DNA of 64,000 nt. Source: Rhizobium subbaraonis. Its GTDB lineage: Bacteria; Pseudomonadota; Alphaproteobacteria; Rhizobiales; Rhizobiaceae. The DNA is taken from contig NZ_OBQD01000022.1 in the NCBI RefSeq assembly GCF_900220975.1, positions 16,708 to 80,707 of the forward strand. Direction: 5' to 3'. The number at the start of each line of letters is the position of its first letter. Position 1 is the first letter of the stretch. A program made the translations under genes and the position numbers. Below are positions 35,739-43,699 of this stretch, piece by piece. The notes below the pieces were generated by a model. The model saw only the letters and a list, made by a program, of their open reading frames with translations, was not told the origin of the DNA and made no database searches.

Positions 35739-36730
35739 TTTCCGAACAGCCCCCGAATGAGTTTATCCGGGCCGAAGCTGCGCGGCACGATGCCGGCCGG
35801 ACGAATGATGATGAGAACGATCATGAGCAGGCCGAGGAAGAGAATGCGCCATTCGGCGAATTCGCGCAGCACCTCCGGCAGCAGGATCAGGATCGTGGCA
35901 CCCGCAACGATGCCGAGGATGTTGCCGATCCCGCCGACGACGATCATCAGAACGATCAGAACGGACTCCTGCAGCGTAAAGCTTTCCGGGCTGACGAAGC
36001 GCTGCGAGGCGGCAAAGATGACACCCGCGATGGAGCCGATGCTGGCAGAGGTCGCAAATGCGGCCAGTTTGGCATTGGTCGTGTTGATGCCAATGCCGCG
36101 CGCGGCGTCCTGGTCTTCACGGATTGCGGCCCATGCCTTGCCAAGGATCGACCGCTCCATGCGCCAGACCAGAACGGCGACGGTGAAGACGATCACGAGA
36201 AGCAGGAAGTAGATCTCGACAGGACGTGCGAACTCGATTCCGAAGACCGATGCCTTGTCGAGGCGGGCGATGCCCTGCGGTCCGCCGGTCAGCCAGTCGA
36301 CGTTGTTCATCACGATGCGGATGATCTCGCCGAAGCCGAGGGTCACGATCGCCAGGTAGTCTCCCCTGAGCTTCAGGACGGGAATGCCGAGCAATATGCC
36401 GGTGAGCATGCCGAGGAAGGCCGCGATCAGGAGGATCAGCAGGAAGGGTAGGTGGAGATCGAACTGCGGGCTTGCGAGCAGCGCGTATGTATAGGCGCCG
36501 ACCGCATAGAAGGCCACGAAGCCGAGATCGAGAAGGCCTGCATAGCCGATGACGATATTGAGGCCGATGCCGAGCAGGATGTAGATCAGCAAGCCGTTGA
36601 TGACCCGGATGTGATAGTTCGGCAGGAACGGCGTGGCGACGAGGAGGGCAACCGCAAGCGCAAACACGAGGAGCGGGATGATCCTGCGCGTCCGCGGCTC
36701 GGCTGCTGCGGGAGTGTCGACGGCGGACAT
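35735..36730 (-). CDS. LIV-type ABC transporter permease (LivM-like, set 3)
   Basis: Channel subunit of 331 residues starting at the ATG at 36730 (MSAVDTPAAAEPRTRRII). It carries NIVIGYAGLLDLGFVAFYAV and the docking region AIREDQDAARGIGINTTNAK. The frame stays open upstream to 37756, but that stretch is a shadow of the LivH-like gene and not a fused permease. It overlaps the LivH-like stop by 1 base. Confidence 0.92.
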   Translation of the reverse strand: MSAVDTPAAAEPRTRRIIPLLVFALAVALLVATPFLPNYHIRVINGLLIYILLGIGLNIVIGYAGLLDLGFVAFYAVGAYTYALLASPQFDLHLPFLLILLIAAFLGMLTGILLGIPVLKLRGDYLAIVTLGFGEIIRIVMNNVDWLTGGPQGIARLDKASVFGIEFARPVEIYFLLLVIVFTVAVLVWRMERSILGKAWAAIREDQDAARGIGINTTNAKLAAFATSASIGSIAGVIFAASQRFVSPESFTLQESVLIVLMIVVGGIGNILGIVAGATILILLPEVLREFAEWRILFLGLLMIVLIIIRPAGIVPRSFGPDKLIRGLFGK

Positions 36731-37680
36731 CAGAATTCCCTCTTGTAGACCATGCTCTCCTCCGAGACCGGTTCGCCGAGGATACCGGCCGGGCGGATGA
36801 GCAGAACGAGGATGAGAATGGCGAAGGAGAGCACGTCGCGATATTCGGTGCCGAGGACACCGCCGGAGACGACCGGCAGAAGTGCCGTGCCGCCAACCTC
36901 GACGAAAGCGAGGATGTAGGCACCGAGCATGGCGCCCGGGATCGAGCCGATGCCGCCGAGAATTGCCGCGGTAAACGCCTTCAAGCCAATCACGGCGCCC
37001 ATGGTCGGCGACATGATGCCGTAGTAGCTCGCATACAGGATGCCGCCGGCCGCACCAAGAAGCGGACCGGAGAAGAAGACCATCGAGATCGCCAGATTGA
37101 CGTTGATGCCGAGCAGCTGCGCTGTTGGCCGGCTCTCGGAGACGGCGCGCACGATGATGCCCATGCGGCTGCGATTGACGAGCGTGTAGAGGCCGAACAT
37201 CAGGATGAACGCGGCGATCAGGATACCGATCTGCACCAGAGTCACGGTACCGCCGAAGACGTCGAATCGGGTCGTCGGGAAGAAGCTCGGAAAGCCCACC
37301 GGCTGCGGTCCGGCCAGGATCTGTACGCCGGTGACGAGCGAAAGCGAGACGCCGAGGGACGACAACATCGGCGCAAGCCGCGTCGAGTTTCGCAGAGGTC
37401 TGTATGCCAGCCTCTCGATGCCGACGCCGACAAAACCGACGGCAACGATGGCGCCGAAGAAGACCAGCGTCAGGGCGATGGCGCCGACAGCGCCGATATC
37501 TCCGACCACGAGGGTCAGCGCGAGAAAGGCGGCGTAGGCGCCAAGCATGAACATTTCGCCGTGGGCGAAGTTGATCATGCGCAGCACGCCATAGACCATG
37601 GTGTAGCCGAGGGCGATCAAGGCATAGATCGAGCCGATCGTGAGAGCGTTGACCGTCTGTTGGATAATGGTTCCCAGCAT
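36730..37680 (-). CDS. LIV-type ABC transporter permease (LivH-like, set 3)
   Basis: Channel subunit of 316 residues. I place the start at the ATG at 37680 (MLGTIIQQTVNALTIGSIYA), the usual LivH N-terminus; the open frame to 37824 would run through the stem-loop upstream. It has ALIALGYTMVYGVLRMINFA and the docking loop RAVSESRPTAQLLGINVN. Confidence 0.92.
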   Translation of the reverse strand: MLGTIIQQTVNALTIGSIYALIALGYTMVYGVLRMINFAHGEMFMLGAYAAFLALTLVVGDIGAVGAIALTLVFFGAIVAVGFVGVGIERLAYRPLRNSTRLAPMLSSLGVSLSLVTGVQILAGPQPVGFPSFFPTTRFDVFGGTVTLVQIGILIAAFILMFGLYTLVNRSRMGIIVRAVSESRPTAQLLGINVNLAISMVFFSGPLLGAAGGILYASYYGIMSPTMGAVIGLKAFTAAILGGIGSIPGAMLGAYILAFVEVGGTALLPVVSGGVLGTEYRDVLSFAILILVLLIRPAGILGEPVSEESMVYKREF

Positions 37681-37743
37681 GGGTGTCCTGTCCGAGGTAT
37701 CCGGCTGCCGACACACTTCGCGGCGCGGGATGAGGATAGGAAT

Positions 37744-37787
37744 GTGCGACCGGCACGCCATTTTTTTGGCGGCCGTGCCAGTCGCAC
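37744..37787 (-). other. Intercistronic stem-loop between binding-protein and LivH-like genes
   Basis: GTGCGACCGGCACG at 37744-37757 and CGTGCCAGTCGCAC at 37774-37787 pair at 13 of 14 positions around a loop containing seven T. No T-run follows on the minus strand, so it looks like an mRNA-stabilising or attenuating hairpin that raises binding-protein output over the membrane subunits, not a full terminator. Confidence 0.65.
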
Positions 37788-37836
37788 GACGACAGTACCG
37801 GCCGGATTGCTCCGGCCTATGCACTCTTGACGCGAC

Positions 37837-38946
37837 TTACTTCGAGCCGATCATCATGAAGTCCTTGCCCTCTACCTTGTAGAGATAGGACGGGGCGACC
37901 TTCAGCTCGCCCACTTCGTCGAACTCGAGTTCGCCGACTGCCGTCTTGACCTTTACGGCGTGGAGGGCGTCGTTCATCTCTTCCCGGCTGAAGCCCTTGG
38001 TGGTCTTCAGCACTTCCTCGAGGATCTGCGCCTGGACGTAGCCGTAGATCGAGTAGGGACCGGCTTCCTCGCCGTACTTCTCCTTGTAGAGCTTGCCGAA
38101 CGCGGCGATGTCCGGGGACGCATCCATCGGCGGTACCTGGATCGCCACGATCGCGCCCTGGACGTTGGCTTCGCCGGCTTGACTGATGAAGTCCGGCGTA
38201 TAGCCGCCATCCGGCACCAGCAGCGTGGCCGTCACACCCTGCTCATGCATCTGCTTGGCAAAGAGCGCGAGTTGCGGCATCACGGCACCAAGGTAGATCA
38301 CATCCGGGCTCTTGCTCTTGATCTGGGCCAGGACGGCGGTGAAATCGACGTCGGTCGGGGCAATGGCAAGCGTGTCCAGCAGTTCGCCGCCACCGGTGGT
38401 GAAGTTATTGGCGAAGATTTCCGAGATACCCTGACCGAAAACCTGCTTGTCGTTGACGACGATTGCCTTCTTGGCGCCGAGTTCCCCAAGCGCGTATTCG
38501 GCCGGCAGCAATGCACCTGCGAGGTCGTTGGCAACCGGGCGAACCATGAACTTGTAGCCCTGTTGCGTCAGCGCCGGATTGGAGCCGAAGGTCATGGTCG
38601 GCAGGGAGCAATCCTCGTAGATCGGCAGCGTGGACTGGGCGACGCCCGAGTTGAAGTTGACGAGGCCGAGAACGACGTCATCGTTGTCGCAGTACTTCTG
38701 CGCGACCAGCGTGCCTTCACGCGGATCAGCCTTGTCGTCCTGCTGGTCGATGGCAATGGTCGTGCCGTTCACGCCGCCTGCAGCATTCAGCTGATCGACG
38801 TAGAGCTTGAAGCCGTTGTGCCAGGTCGAGCCGAAATAGGCCTGCGGGCCGGACAGCGGGCCAGCCAGCCCGATCGTGACTTCATCTGCGAGCGCATGCG
38901 AGGCGAGTAGCGATACGCCGAGGCAGAGTGAGGCGGCAAATTTCAT
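37837..38946 (-). CDS. LIV-type ABC transporter substrate-binding protein (set 3)
   Basis: Periplasmic receptor of 369 residues. The signal peptide is residues 1-20 (MKFAASLCLGVSLLASHALA), and the mature start DEVTIGLAGPLSGPQAYFGS is typical of LivJ/LivK. I choose the ATG at 38946 with AGGGGA 6 bases upstream over a frame open to 38967. It heads the operon binding protein, LivH, LivM, LivG, LivF, FAD oxidase. A GTGTCGACAC palindrome lies 98 bases upstream, linking the operon to the GntR regulator encoded just beyond it. Confidence 0.93.
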   Translation of the reverse strand: MKFAASLCLGVSLLASHALADEVTIGLAGPLSGPQAYFGSTWHNGFKLYVDQLNAAGGVNGTTIAIDQQDDKADPREGTLVAQKYCDNDDVVLGLVNFNSGVAQSTLPIYEDCSLPTMTFGSNPALTQQGYKFMVRPVANDLAGALLPAEYALGELGAKKAIVVNDKQVFGQGISEIFANNFTTGGGELLDTLAIAPTDVDFTAVLAQIKSKSPDVIYLGAVMPQLALFAKQMHEQGVTATLLVPDGGYTPDFISQAGEANVQGAIVAIQVPPMDASPDIAAFGKLYKEKYGEEAGPYSIYGYVQAQILEEVLKTTKGFSREEMNDALHAVKVKTAVGELEFDEVGELKVAPSYLYKVEGKDFMMIGSK

Positions 38947-39043
38947 GGCGATTCCCCTTTTTTGCAATCTGTTCCAGCCAGGAAGCTCATGCGGTTTCCT
39001 TGCTGATGATCATCGAAGCAGACTATTGGGCCGCCGTCAAGAA

Positions 39044-39055
39044 AGTGTCGACACT
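39044..39055. promoter_or_regulatory. GTGTCGACAC operator, site A (transporter operon)
   Basis: The perfect palindrome AGTGTCGACACT lies 98 bases before the third binding-protein gene and just after the gntR stop. It is one of four copies or near-copies in intergenic DNA of this cluster and is the likely binding site of the adjacent FCD-type GntR regulator. Confidence 0.7.
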
Positions 39056-39092
39056 ATTGCGTTCAATCTTTGCGCAGGCTAGTTCTTCTTCC

Positions 39093-39851
39093 TCAGGCCC
39101 TTCGGCGGCGCGTCTTCGAGGATGCGTCGCCGGGGGCGAAAACCTTGAGCAGAGCGTCCTTCAAGGCCTGCTGCGTCGCGGAGACCGTCATCTCGATATG
39201 ATTGCGCAGGAGTTCGACACCGCGTTCGATATCCCGGTTCATCGCGGCCTCGACGATGGCCGAGTGAGAGCTGACCTGCGCCTTGTCGTGCGTGCGGTGT
39301 TCGATCTGGATGCGCCGAATGAAGCGGATGCGCGCATTGATGGAAGACAGCTGATGAACAAGCTCGGGATTTCCCGAGAGCTCGGCGATCAGCAGGTGGA
39401 ACCCCTCGTCTTCCGCGAGGATGACATCCGGCGGATGGTCCTGGTAACCCTCGACGATGGCGGTCCAGTAGGCGCGCAGCCGCTCGAGCTGGTCGTCCTC
39501 CGCGCGCTGGCACATCAGCCTGAAGGCGGCACATTCGATGATGGTACGCAACTCGTAGAGGTCGAGCAGTCCCTCGGTGCTGAGGCTGCGGACGAAAAAG
39601 CCCCTGTTCGGCGTGAGGGAAACGAACCCTTCGGAGGCGAGACGGTTCAGGGCCTCGCGAATCGGCGTACGGGATACGCCGAGGCTCCGGGAAAGCTGGA
39701 CCTCGTTGATGCGCTCCTCGGGTTTCAGCTTGAATTCCACCAGAAGCTTGCGGATCGTGTTGTACGCCCGCTCGCTGCTGTCCGCCGATCTGCGCGTCTC
39801 GCCCTCGGCTGGAGATTCGCTCATGGCGATGGTTTCGGATTGTTCGTTCAT
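39093..39851 (-). CDS. GntR family transcriptional regulator (FCD subfamily), proposed regulon controller
   Basis: Regulator of 252 residues. The winged helix-turn-helix spans about residues 27-95 (AYNTIRKLLVEFKLKPEERI, then NEVQLSRSLGVSRTPIREAL and GFVSLTPNRGFFVRSL). The FCD ligand domain follows, with the metal/ligand pattern EDEGFHLLIAELSGNPELV and the histidine of SSHSAIVEAAMNRD. The start is the ATG at 39851 with GGAGG 4 bases upstream; the frame open to 40283 is the shadow of the opposite gene. It is divergent from the imine-reductase-like gene, with TGTCGACA between them. Together with sites at 39.05, 47.04 and 51.84 kb this suggests it controls the whole catabolic cluster and itself. 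Confidence 0.93.
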   Translation of the reverse strand: MNEQSETIAMSESPAEGETRRSADSSERAYNTIRKLLVEFKLKPEERINEVQLSRSLGVSRTPIREALNRLASEGFVSLTPNRGFFVRSLSTEGLLDLYELRTIIECAAFRLMCQRAEDDQLERLRAYWTAIVEGYQDHPPDVILAEDEGFHLLIAELSGNPELVHQLSSINARIRFIRRIQIEHRTHDKAQVSSHSAIVEAAMNRDIERGVELLRNHIEMTVSATQQALKDALLKVFAPGDASSKTRRRRA

Positions 39852-39880
39852 GGAGCCTCCGGCGCGCTTCAGTGTGCGCG

Positions 39881-39890
39881 TTGTCGACAG
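39881..39890. promoter_or_regulatory. GTGTCGACAC-like operator, site D (gntR / imine-reductase-like)
   Basis: TTGTCGACAG keeps the central TGTCGACA of the other sites but has altered outer bases. It lies 31 bases before the gntR start and about 70 before the opposite gene, a position suited to autoregulation with weaker binding. Confidence 0.5.
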
Positions 39891-39958
39891 TTGGTGATGC
39901 ACCTTTCCCCCAGTTTCATGCGGTTGGCAAGCCGCGGCACATCCTTGAGGAGTTGATG

Positions 39959-40720
39959 ATGATACTTGGTATCCTTGGCGTCGGGCATCTCGCCGCGACC
40001 ATGCTCGCGGGTTTGCTGAAGTCGGGGCTGGACCCGGCCAGCATCCTCCTGTCTCCACGCGGAAAGGGGCAGGAGCTTTCGACCCGACATGCGATTCCGC
40101 TGGCTGCCGACAACCGGTCGCTCGTCGAGCAGGCCGACGTCGTCCTGCTTGCGGTCCGCCCGGCAGACGCTTCCACGGCCGTTGCCGGGCTGCCATGGCG
40201 AGAGGGGCAGGTCTTGATCTCCGCCTGCGCCGGCGTTGCGCTCGAGTGTCTGCCGGTCGCGCCGGCGCGGGCCCTCCGTGCAATGCCGCTGACGGCCGCG
40301 GAGATCAATGCGAGCCCGACGGTTTGCTTTCCCGCGATCGCCGAGGCCAACATGGTTCTGGAGCGTCTGGGGCCCGTGATACCGCTCGCAAGCGAGGCCG
40401 ACTTCGAGGTCGCCACCGTCAACGCCGCCGTCTACGGCTGGGCCCAGGACCTGATCCGGCGAACCGCGGAATGGTCCGCGCAAAAGGGCGCCGACGCGCA
40501 GGCGATGCGCCGCCTTGTTGCGCTGACATTCGTGGCGGCAGGCCGCCTGATCGATGAAAAGCCCGATCCGATGGACGCGCTTCTGGCCGATCTGGTGACC
40601 CCGGGCGGCATCACCGAACTGGGACTCGACGTGCTTGCCGCAGGTGGCCAGCCTGCGCTCTGGCAGGCGGCCTGCGAAGCGGTGCATGCGCGCCTTATCA
40701 GGGACAGCGGAACGGCCTGA
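39959..40720 (+). CDS. Pyrroline-5-carboxylate reductase-like protein
   Basis: NAD(P)-dependent reductase or dehydrogenase of the ProC family, acting on a cyclic or acyclic imine. The Rossmann start is MILGILGVGHLAATMLAGLL; ADVVLLAVRPAD and the C-terminal dimer-domain motif LVTPGGITELGLDVL match ProC. Of two adjacent ATGs I choose 39959, which leaves GGAG 6 bases upstream. The length of 253 residues is a little short of ProC (about 270). It stands alone on the plus strand, opposite gntR, and ends 6 bases from a convergent SDR gene. Within this cluster it might reduce the imine formed by the FAD amine oxidase. Confidence 0.86.
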   Translation: MILGILGVGHLAATMLAGLLKSGLDPASILLSPRGKGQELSTRHAIPLAADNRSLVEQADVVLLAVRPADASTAVAGLPWREGQVLISACAGVALECLPVAPARALRAMPLTAAEINASPTVCFPAIAEANMVLERLGPVIPLASEADFEVATVNAAVYGWAQDLIRRTAEWSAQKGADAQAMRRLVALTFVAAGRLIDEKPDPMDALLADLVTPGGITELGLDVLAAGGQPALWQAACEAVHARLIRDSGTA

Positions 40721-40733
40721 CAGGCTTCAGGCC
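40714..40733. terminator. Stem-loop over two convergent stop codons
   Basis: GGCCTGA at 40714-40720 and TCAGGCC at 40727-40733 form a perfect 7-base-pair stem with a 6-base loop. The stem contains the stop codons of both convergent genes. There is no clear T-run, so its strength as a terminator is uncertain. Confidence 0.4.
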
Positions 40734-41482
40734 TGACGTCCGGGCGCATCGGGATAGGTGTGCCCACCCGCGGCCTGTTCGCTCGGGGTGACCATCAGCT
40801 CGGCAACGTCTACATGATCCGGCAGGCGGAGCGCCGAGACAAGGACCGATGCGACATCCTCGGGCCGGAGCGGCCTCTGCCGCGTATACATTCGGTCCCG
40901 CAGCAGCTCCCGATCGCCGTCGAAGGCCTTCACGTAGAAGTCCGTCTCGACGCGTCCCGGAGCGATCTCCGTCAGCCGGACGCCCGTGCCGGCGAGGTCG
41001 TAACGCAGGATCCGTCCCGCCTGGGACAGGCCAGCCTTCGCAGCACCGTAGGTCGTCGTGCCGGCAAACACCGCACCGGCCGCCGTGCTCGTCAGGTTGA
41101 AGATGTGTCCGCGCCCTCGCTCGATCATGCCCGGCAGGACAAGACGGATCATCTGCAGCGGGGCTGTCAGGTTCAGCGACACAACCTCCGCCGTCTCCTC
41201 CGCGCTCTGCTCATGCAGCGGGCGAACGGTCGCAAGCCCGCCGGCATTGTTGACGAGCACATCGACGGTAACGCCGTCCAGCTGCCGGGCGATGGCCTCG
41301 TGGTCGCGTACATCCGCCGCCAGAGGCTTCATGCGCGGGCCGAGCTGCTCGGCGAGACTTTCCAGTGCCGACAGGTCGCGCGCCAGTGCGTGCACCGTCA
41401 GGCCCTCGTTCACCAGTGCCGCAGCGATTGCAGCGCCGATCCCCTTGGAGGCACCCGTCACCAGGGCTGTGCGATATTCCAT
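40727..41482 (-). CDS. Short-chain dehydrogenase/reductase (first in cluster)
   Basis: NAD(P)-dependent oxidoreductase of the classical SDR type. It has the cofactor motif TGASKGIG (about residues 10-17), NNAGG, and the catalytic YGAAK with a serine upstream in NLTSTAAG. The ATG at 41482 is preferred because GAGG lies 8 bases upstream; an in-frame GTG 9 bases earlier overlaps that site. It is the last gene of the operon E1-alpha, E1-beta, E2, NIPSNAP, DUF3830-like, hydroxyacyl dehydrogenase, SDR. The substrate is unknown. Confidence 0.92.
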   Translation of the reverse strand: MEYRTALVTGASKGIGAAIAAALVNEGLTVHALARDLSALESLAEQLGPRMKPLAADVRDHEAIARQLDGVTVDVLVNNAGGLATVRPLHEQSAEETAEVVSLNLTAPLQMIRLVLPGMIERGRGHIFNLTSTAAGAVFAGTTTYGAAKAGLSQAGRILRYDLAGTGVRLTEIAPGRVETDFYVKAFDGDRELLRDRMYTRQRPLRPEDVASVLVSALRLPDHVDVAELMVTPSEQAAGGHTYPDAPGRQA

Positions 41483-41507
41483 GGTTTTCACCTCGACATT
41501 GCGGTTT

Positions 41508-42431
41508 TCAGAGGGCGCCGCGTTCGGCGATCGTTTTCAGGATCCCGACGAGACCGGCCTCGCGGTCGTCCTTCAGTTCTGCCTGGGTACGGCCGCGGAC
41601 GGCCTGCTCGGTCGAACCGGTGACGGTGCGGATCGTCTCGTCGTCCAGCTTGGCATCGAGAAGCGTATCCCAGATCGCCTGGTAGGTCGGGCCGTACTTC
41701 CGGAGGAAATCCTCCATGCCGTCCGCATTCAGCTGATTGGAAATGAAGGAGCCCTGCAACGTCCATTTCGGACCCGGACCGTACATGAACGCGCGATCGA
41801 CATCCTCGACGGACGCCACGCCGTCGCGCACGAGCGCGATCGCCTCGCGCCACATCGCCCCCATGAGGCGCAAGGCGAGGTGGCCGGTGATTTCGCGGTT
41901 GAGAACGACCGGCTTCTTGCCGATCGCTTCATAGATGGTACGCGCCCGCAGAAGCGCCGTCGCGGTCGTGTCGCGCCCGCCGACGATCTCGACCAGCGGC
42001 ATGAGATGCACCGGATTGAAGGGATGGCCCAGGACGATGCGGCCGGGCACCCGGCAGTCCGCCTGCATGTCGGATACGATCAGCGCGGAAGACGACGAAG
42101 CTATCACCACGTCGTCATCAATATGCGCCTCGATCTCTGCAAGCAGTCGCCGCTTCAGGGACAGGTCTTCCGGGCCGTTTTCCTGAACGAAACCGACGCC
42201 GGCGAGTGCCTCCGCCAGCGTCGGGAAGATTTCGACCTGGCCGGGCTCCGCTATGCGGCCGCTGACCGCGTCCAGATCGGCCATCAGCCCCGGTTGCGCA
42301 GACCGGAACGCCTGCGTGCGGCCGTCCACCGGATCGTACACGCGCACGGGATGGCCGGCATGGGAAAATGCCGCCGCCCAACGTTGTCCGATCACTCCAA
42401 AACCAACGATGCCGACCGGCAGCTTTTGCAT
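41508..42431 (-). CDS. 3-hydroxyacyl-CoA dehydrogenase family protein (L-carnitine dehydrogenase-like)
   Basis: NAD-dependent oxidation of a 3-hydroxy acid. The Rossmann motif is GIVGFGVIGQRWAAAFSHAG at residues 7-26, and the catalytic histidine region GHPFNPVHLMPLVEIVGG is the form shared by L-carnitine dehydrogenase, L-gulonate dehydrogenase and lambda-crystallin, rather than by true fatty-acyl-CoA enzymes. The length of 307 residues agrees. Carnitine itself is a candidate substrate, but no thioesterase/betainyl-CoA gene pair accompanies it, and another small 3-hydroxy acid is equally possible. It follows the DUF3830-like gene with no intergenic space. Confidence 0.9.
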   Translation of the reverse strand: MQKLPVGIVGFGVIGQRWAAAFSHAGHPVRVYDPVDGRTQAFRSAQPGLMADLDAVSGRIAEPGQVEIFPTLAEALAGVGFVQENGPEDLSLKRRLLAEIEAHIDDDVVIASSSSALIVSDMQADCRVPGRIVLGHPFNPVHLMPLVEIVGGRDTTATALLRARTIYEAIGKKPVVLNREITGHLALRLMGAMWREAIALVRDGVASVEDVDRAFMYGPGPKWTLQGSFISNQLNADGMEDFLRKYGPTYQAIWDTLLDAKLDDETIRTVTGSTEQAVRGRTQAELKDDREAGLVGILKTIAERGAL

Positions 42432-42432
42432 T

Positions 42433-43296
42433 TCAGTTTCCTCGGTTCAGGGCTTTACGGAAGGCCTCGTTGACGTCGTTCCACGGTATCAGGAGGTCGA
42501 TCCAGGCGCCGATGCGGCCGGCGACGAGGATCGCTTCATCGATGAGGGCATCGAACGACAGATCTTCCGCCATCGCCGCCTCCAGACGGAACAGAAGCGC
42601 CGGCGTTTCTTCCATGTGGCAGAAGTCGCGAAGGCGCGTCGCAGTCTTGTTCAGGGCCAGCGCCGCCGTCTGCCGCAGGACGCCTTCGTCCCGCTTGCCG
42701 CGCTCGGCGCGAACCCACCAGAGAAGCTCATGAAGAACCCGTGCTTCGGCCTCTGCTGCGAAGACCGGCCCGGCCGGGTGCATGATCGCACGCGAGGCGG
42801 TAATGCCGCTGATGTCTGCCGGGCAGGCTGCCCAGAGTTTCGCGCGTGCCGACAGAATGTCCGCTGGCAGCAGCGGGGTCGCTTCGAATGCAGCCGATTG
42901 CCGGTCGGCCCGCTCGAGCGTTCCGCTCAGGATGCGGCGGCCCTGCTCATGCTTCAGCGTCTTGGCCAGTGCCGCGATGCCTTCGATCGGGGCATCGAGA
43001 TAACCAAGGACGGTGATCTCCGCGTTTTCTGCCTGCAAGGGGGCAAAGGTGATTTCCAGGAACTGCCGGACAGGCCAGTACACAAACGCTCCCGGCGCTG
43101 CCGAGAGCACATGAGTGCCGCCTTCGACGTCTTCCACGAACGGCGCGTGCCAGTAGATATGGCTTCCGGCGATCTTGGGTGTGTGGAGTTGCAACGGCAG
43201 CGGCAGCGCGTTCAGAAGAGCGCGCTGGGTGCGTTCGGCACTGCCGTTCAGCCGCAGTGGCCAGCTCTGGCCTTCGGCCGAAAATATGAGGTCCAT
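42433..43296 (-). CDS. Cyclophilin-like DUF3830 family protein with C-terminal extension
   Basis: The first 130 or so residues (MDLIFSAEGQSWPLRLNGSA, then SHIYWHAPFVEDVEGGTHVL, and GAFVYWPVRQFLEITFAP) resemble the small cyclophilin-like DUF3830 proteins found beside amidohydrolase and catabolic genes. About 150 further residues, largely helical, have no family I recognise (for example HELLWWVRAERGKRDEGVLR). The start at 43296 lies 2 bases past the NIPSNAP stop; the frame open to 43461 only shadows that gene. No catalytic motif is evident, so the function is unknown; it may be an isomerase or accessory protein of the pathway. Confidence 0.78.
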   Translation of the reverse strand: MDLIFSAEGQSWPLRLNGSAERTQRALLNALPLPLQLHTPKIAGSHIYWHAPFVEDVEGGTHVLSAAPGAFVYWPVRQFLEITFAPLQAENAEITVLGYLDAPIEGIAALAKTLKHEQGRRILSGTLERADRQSAAFEATPLLPADILSARAKLWAACPADISGITASRAIMHPAGPVFAAEAEARVLHELLWWVRAERGKRDEGVLRQTAALALNKTATRLRDFCHMEETPALLFRLEAAMAEDLSFDALIDEAILVAGRIGAWIDLLIPWNDVNEAFRKALNRGN

Positions 43297-43298
43297 GC

Positions 43299-43622
43299 TT
43301 ACTTTCCGGGATTGAAGAAGGAGACGGGTTTGAGGATCTGGTTTCGCATGTCGAGCAGGTAGTCCGTCTCGATTACCTTGCGGCGGTAGGCCTGCCATTC
43401 CGGATCGGCCTCCATGCGGTCGCGGCGCTCCTCGCGGTCGGCGAGGCTGTCGTATTTCCAAAGGTGCACGGTGCGGGAAAGATCGCCGATATGCGTCTGG
43501 AAGAAGCCGAACGGCTCTCCCAGATAGTGGCGCTGCATCGGCAGGCCGACATCCTCGTAGAGCTTGAGAAAGTGCGGCAACATGTTGGGGCGGGCCGTGT
43601 AGGTGCGATGATCAAAGATCAT
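43299..43622 (-). CDS. NIPSNAP family protein
   Basis: A 107-residue ferredoxin-like alpha/beta-barrel protein. The start IFDHRTYTARPNMLPHFLKL and HLWKYDSLADREERRDRMEA are characteristic of NIPSNAP proteins, which occur often in catabolic operons but have no agreed biochemical function. It lies between the E2-like and DUF3830-like genes. It might bind an intermediate or assist an oxygen-dependent or ketone step. Confidence 0.9.
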   Translation of the reverse strand: MIFDHRTYTARPNMLPHFLKLYEDVGLPMQRHYLGEPFGFFQTHIGDLSRTVHLWKYDSLADREERRDRMEADPEWQAYRRKVIETDYLLDMRNQILKPVSFFNPGK

Positions 43623-43699
43623 TTTCGTACTCCTTCGGGATCGATGGCACTGTGCCGCCCCGCGCAGCGGAACGGCGATGACGTATTGCCAGGCGCCGG

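Noticed and set aside
35735..37756. A possible LivH-LivM fusion of 673 residues
   Set aside because: Only the last 331 residues resemble a permease; the upstream part is the wrong frame of the LivH-like gene, which has its own normal protein.
41508..42431. Assignment of the cluster as a carnitine degradation operon
   Set aside because: Only the dehydrogenase points that way; the usual betainyl-CoA thiolase/hydrolase partners are missing and the other enzymes do not fit.
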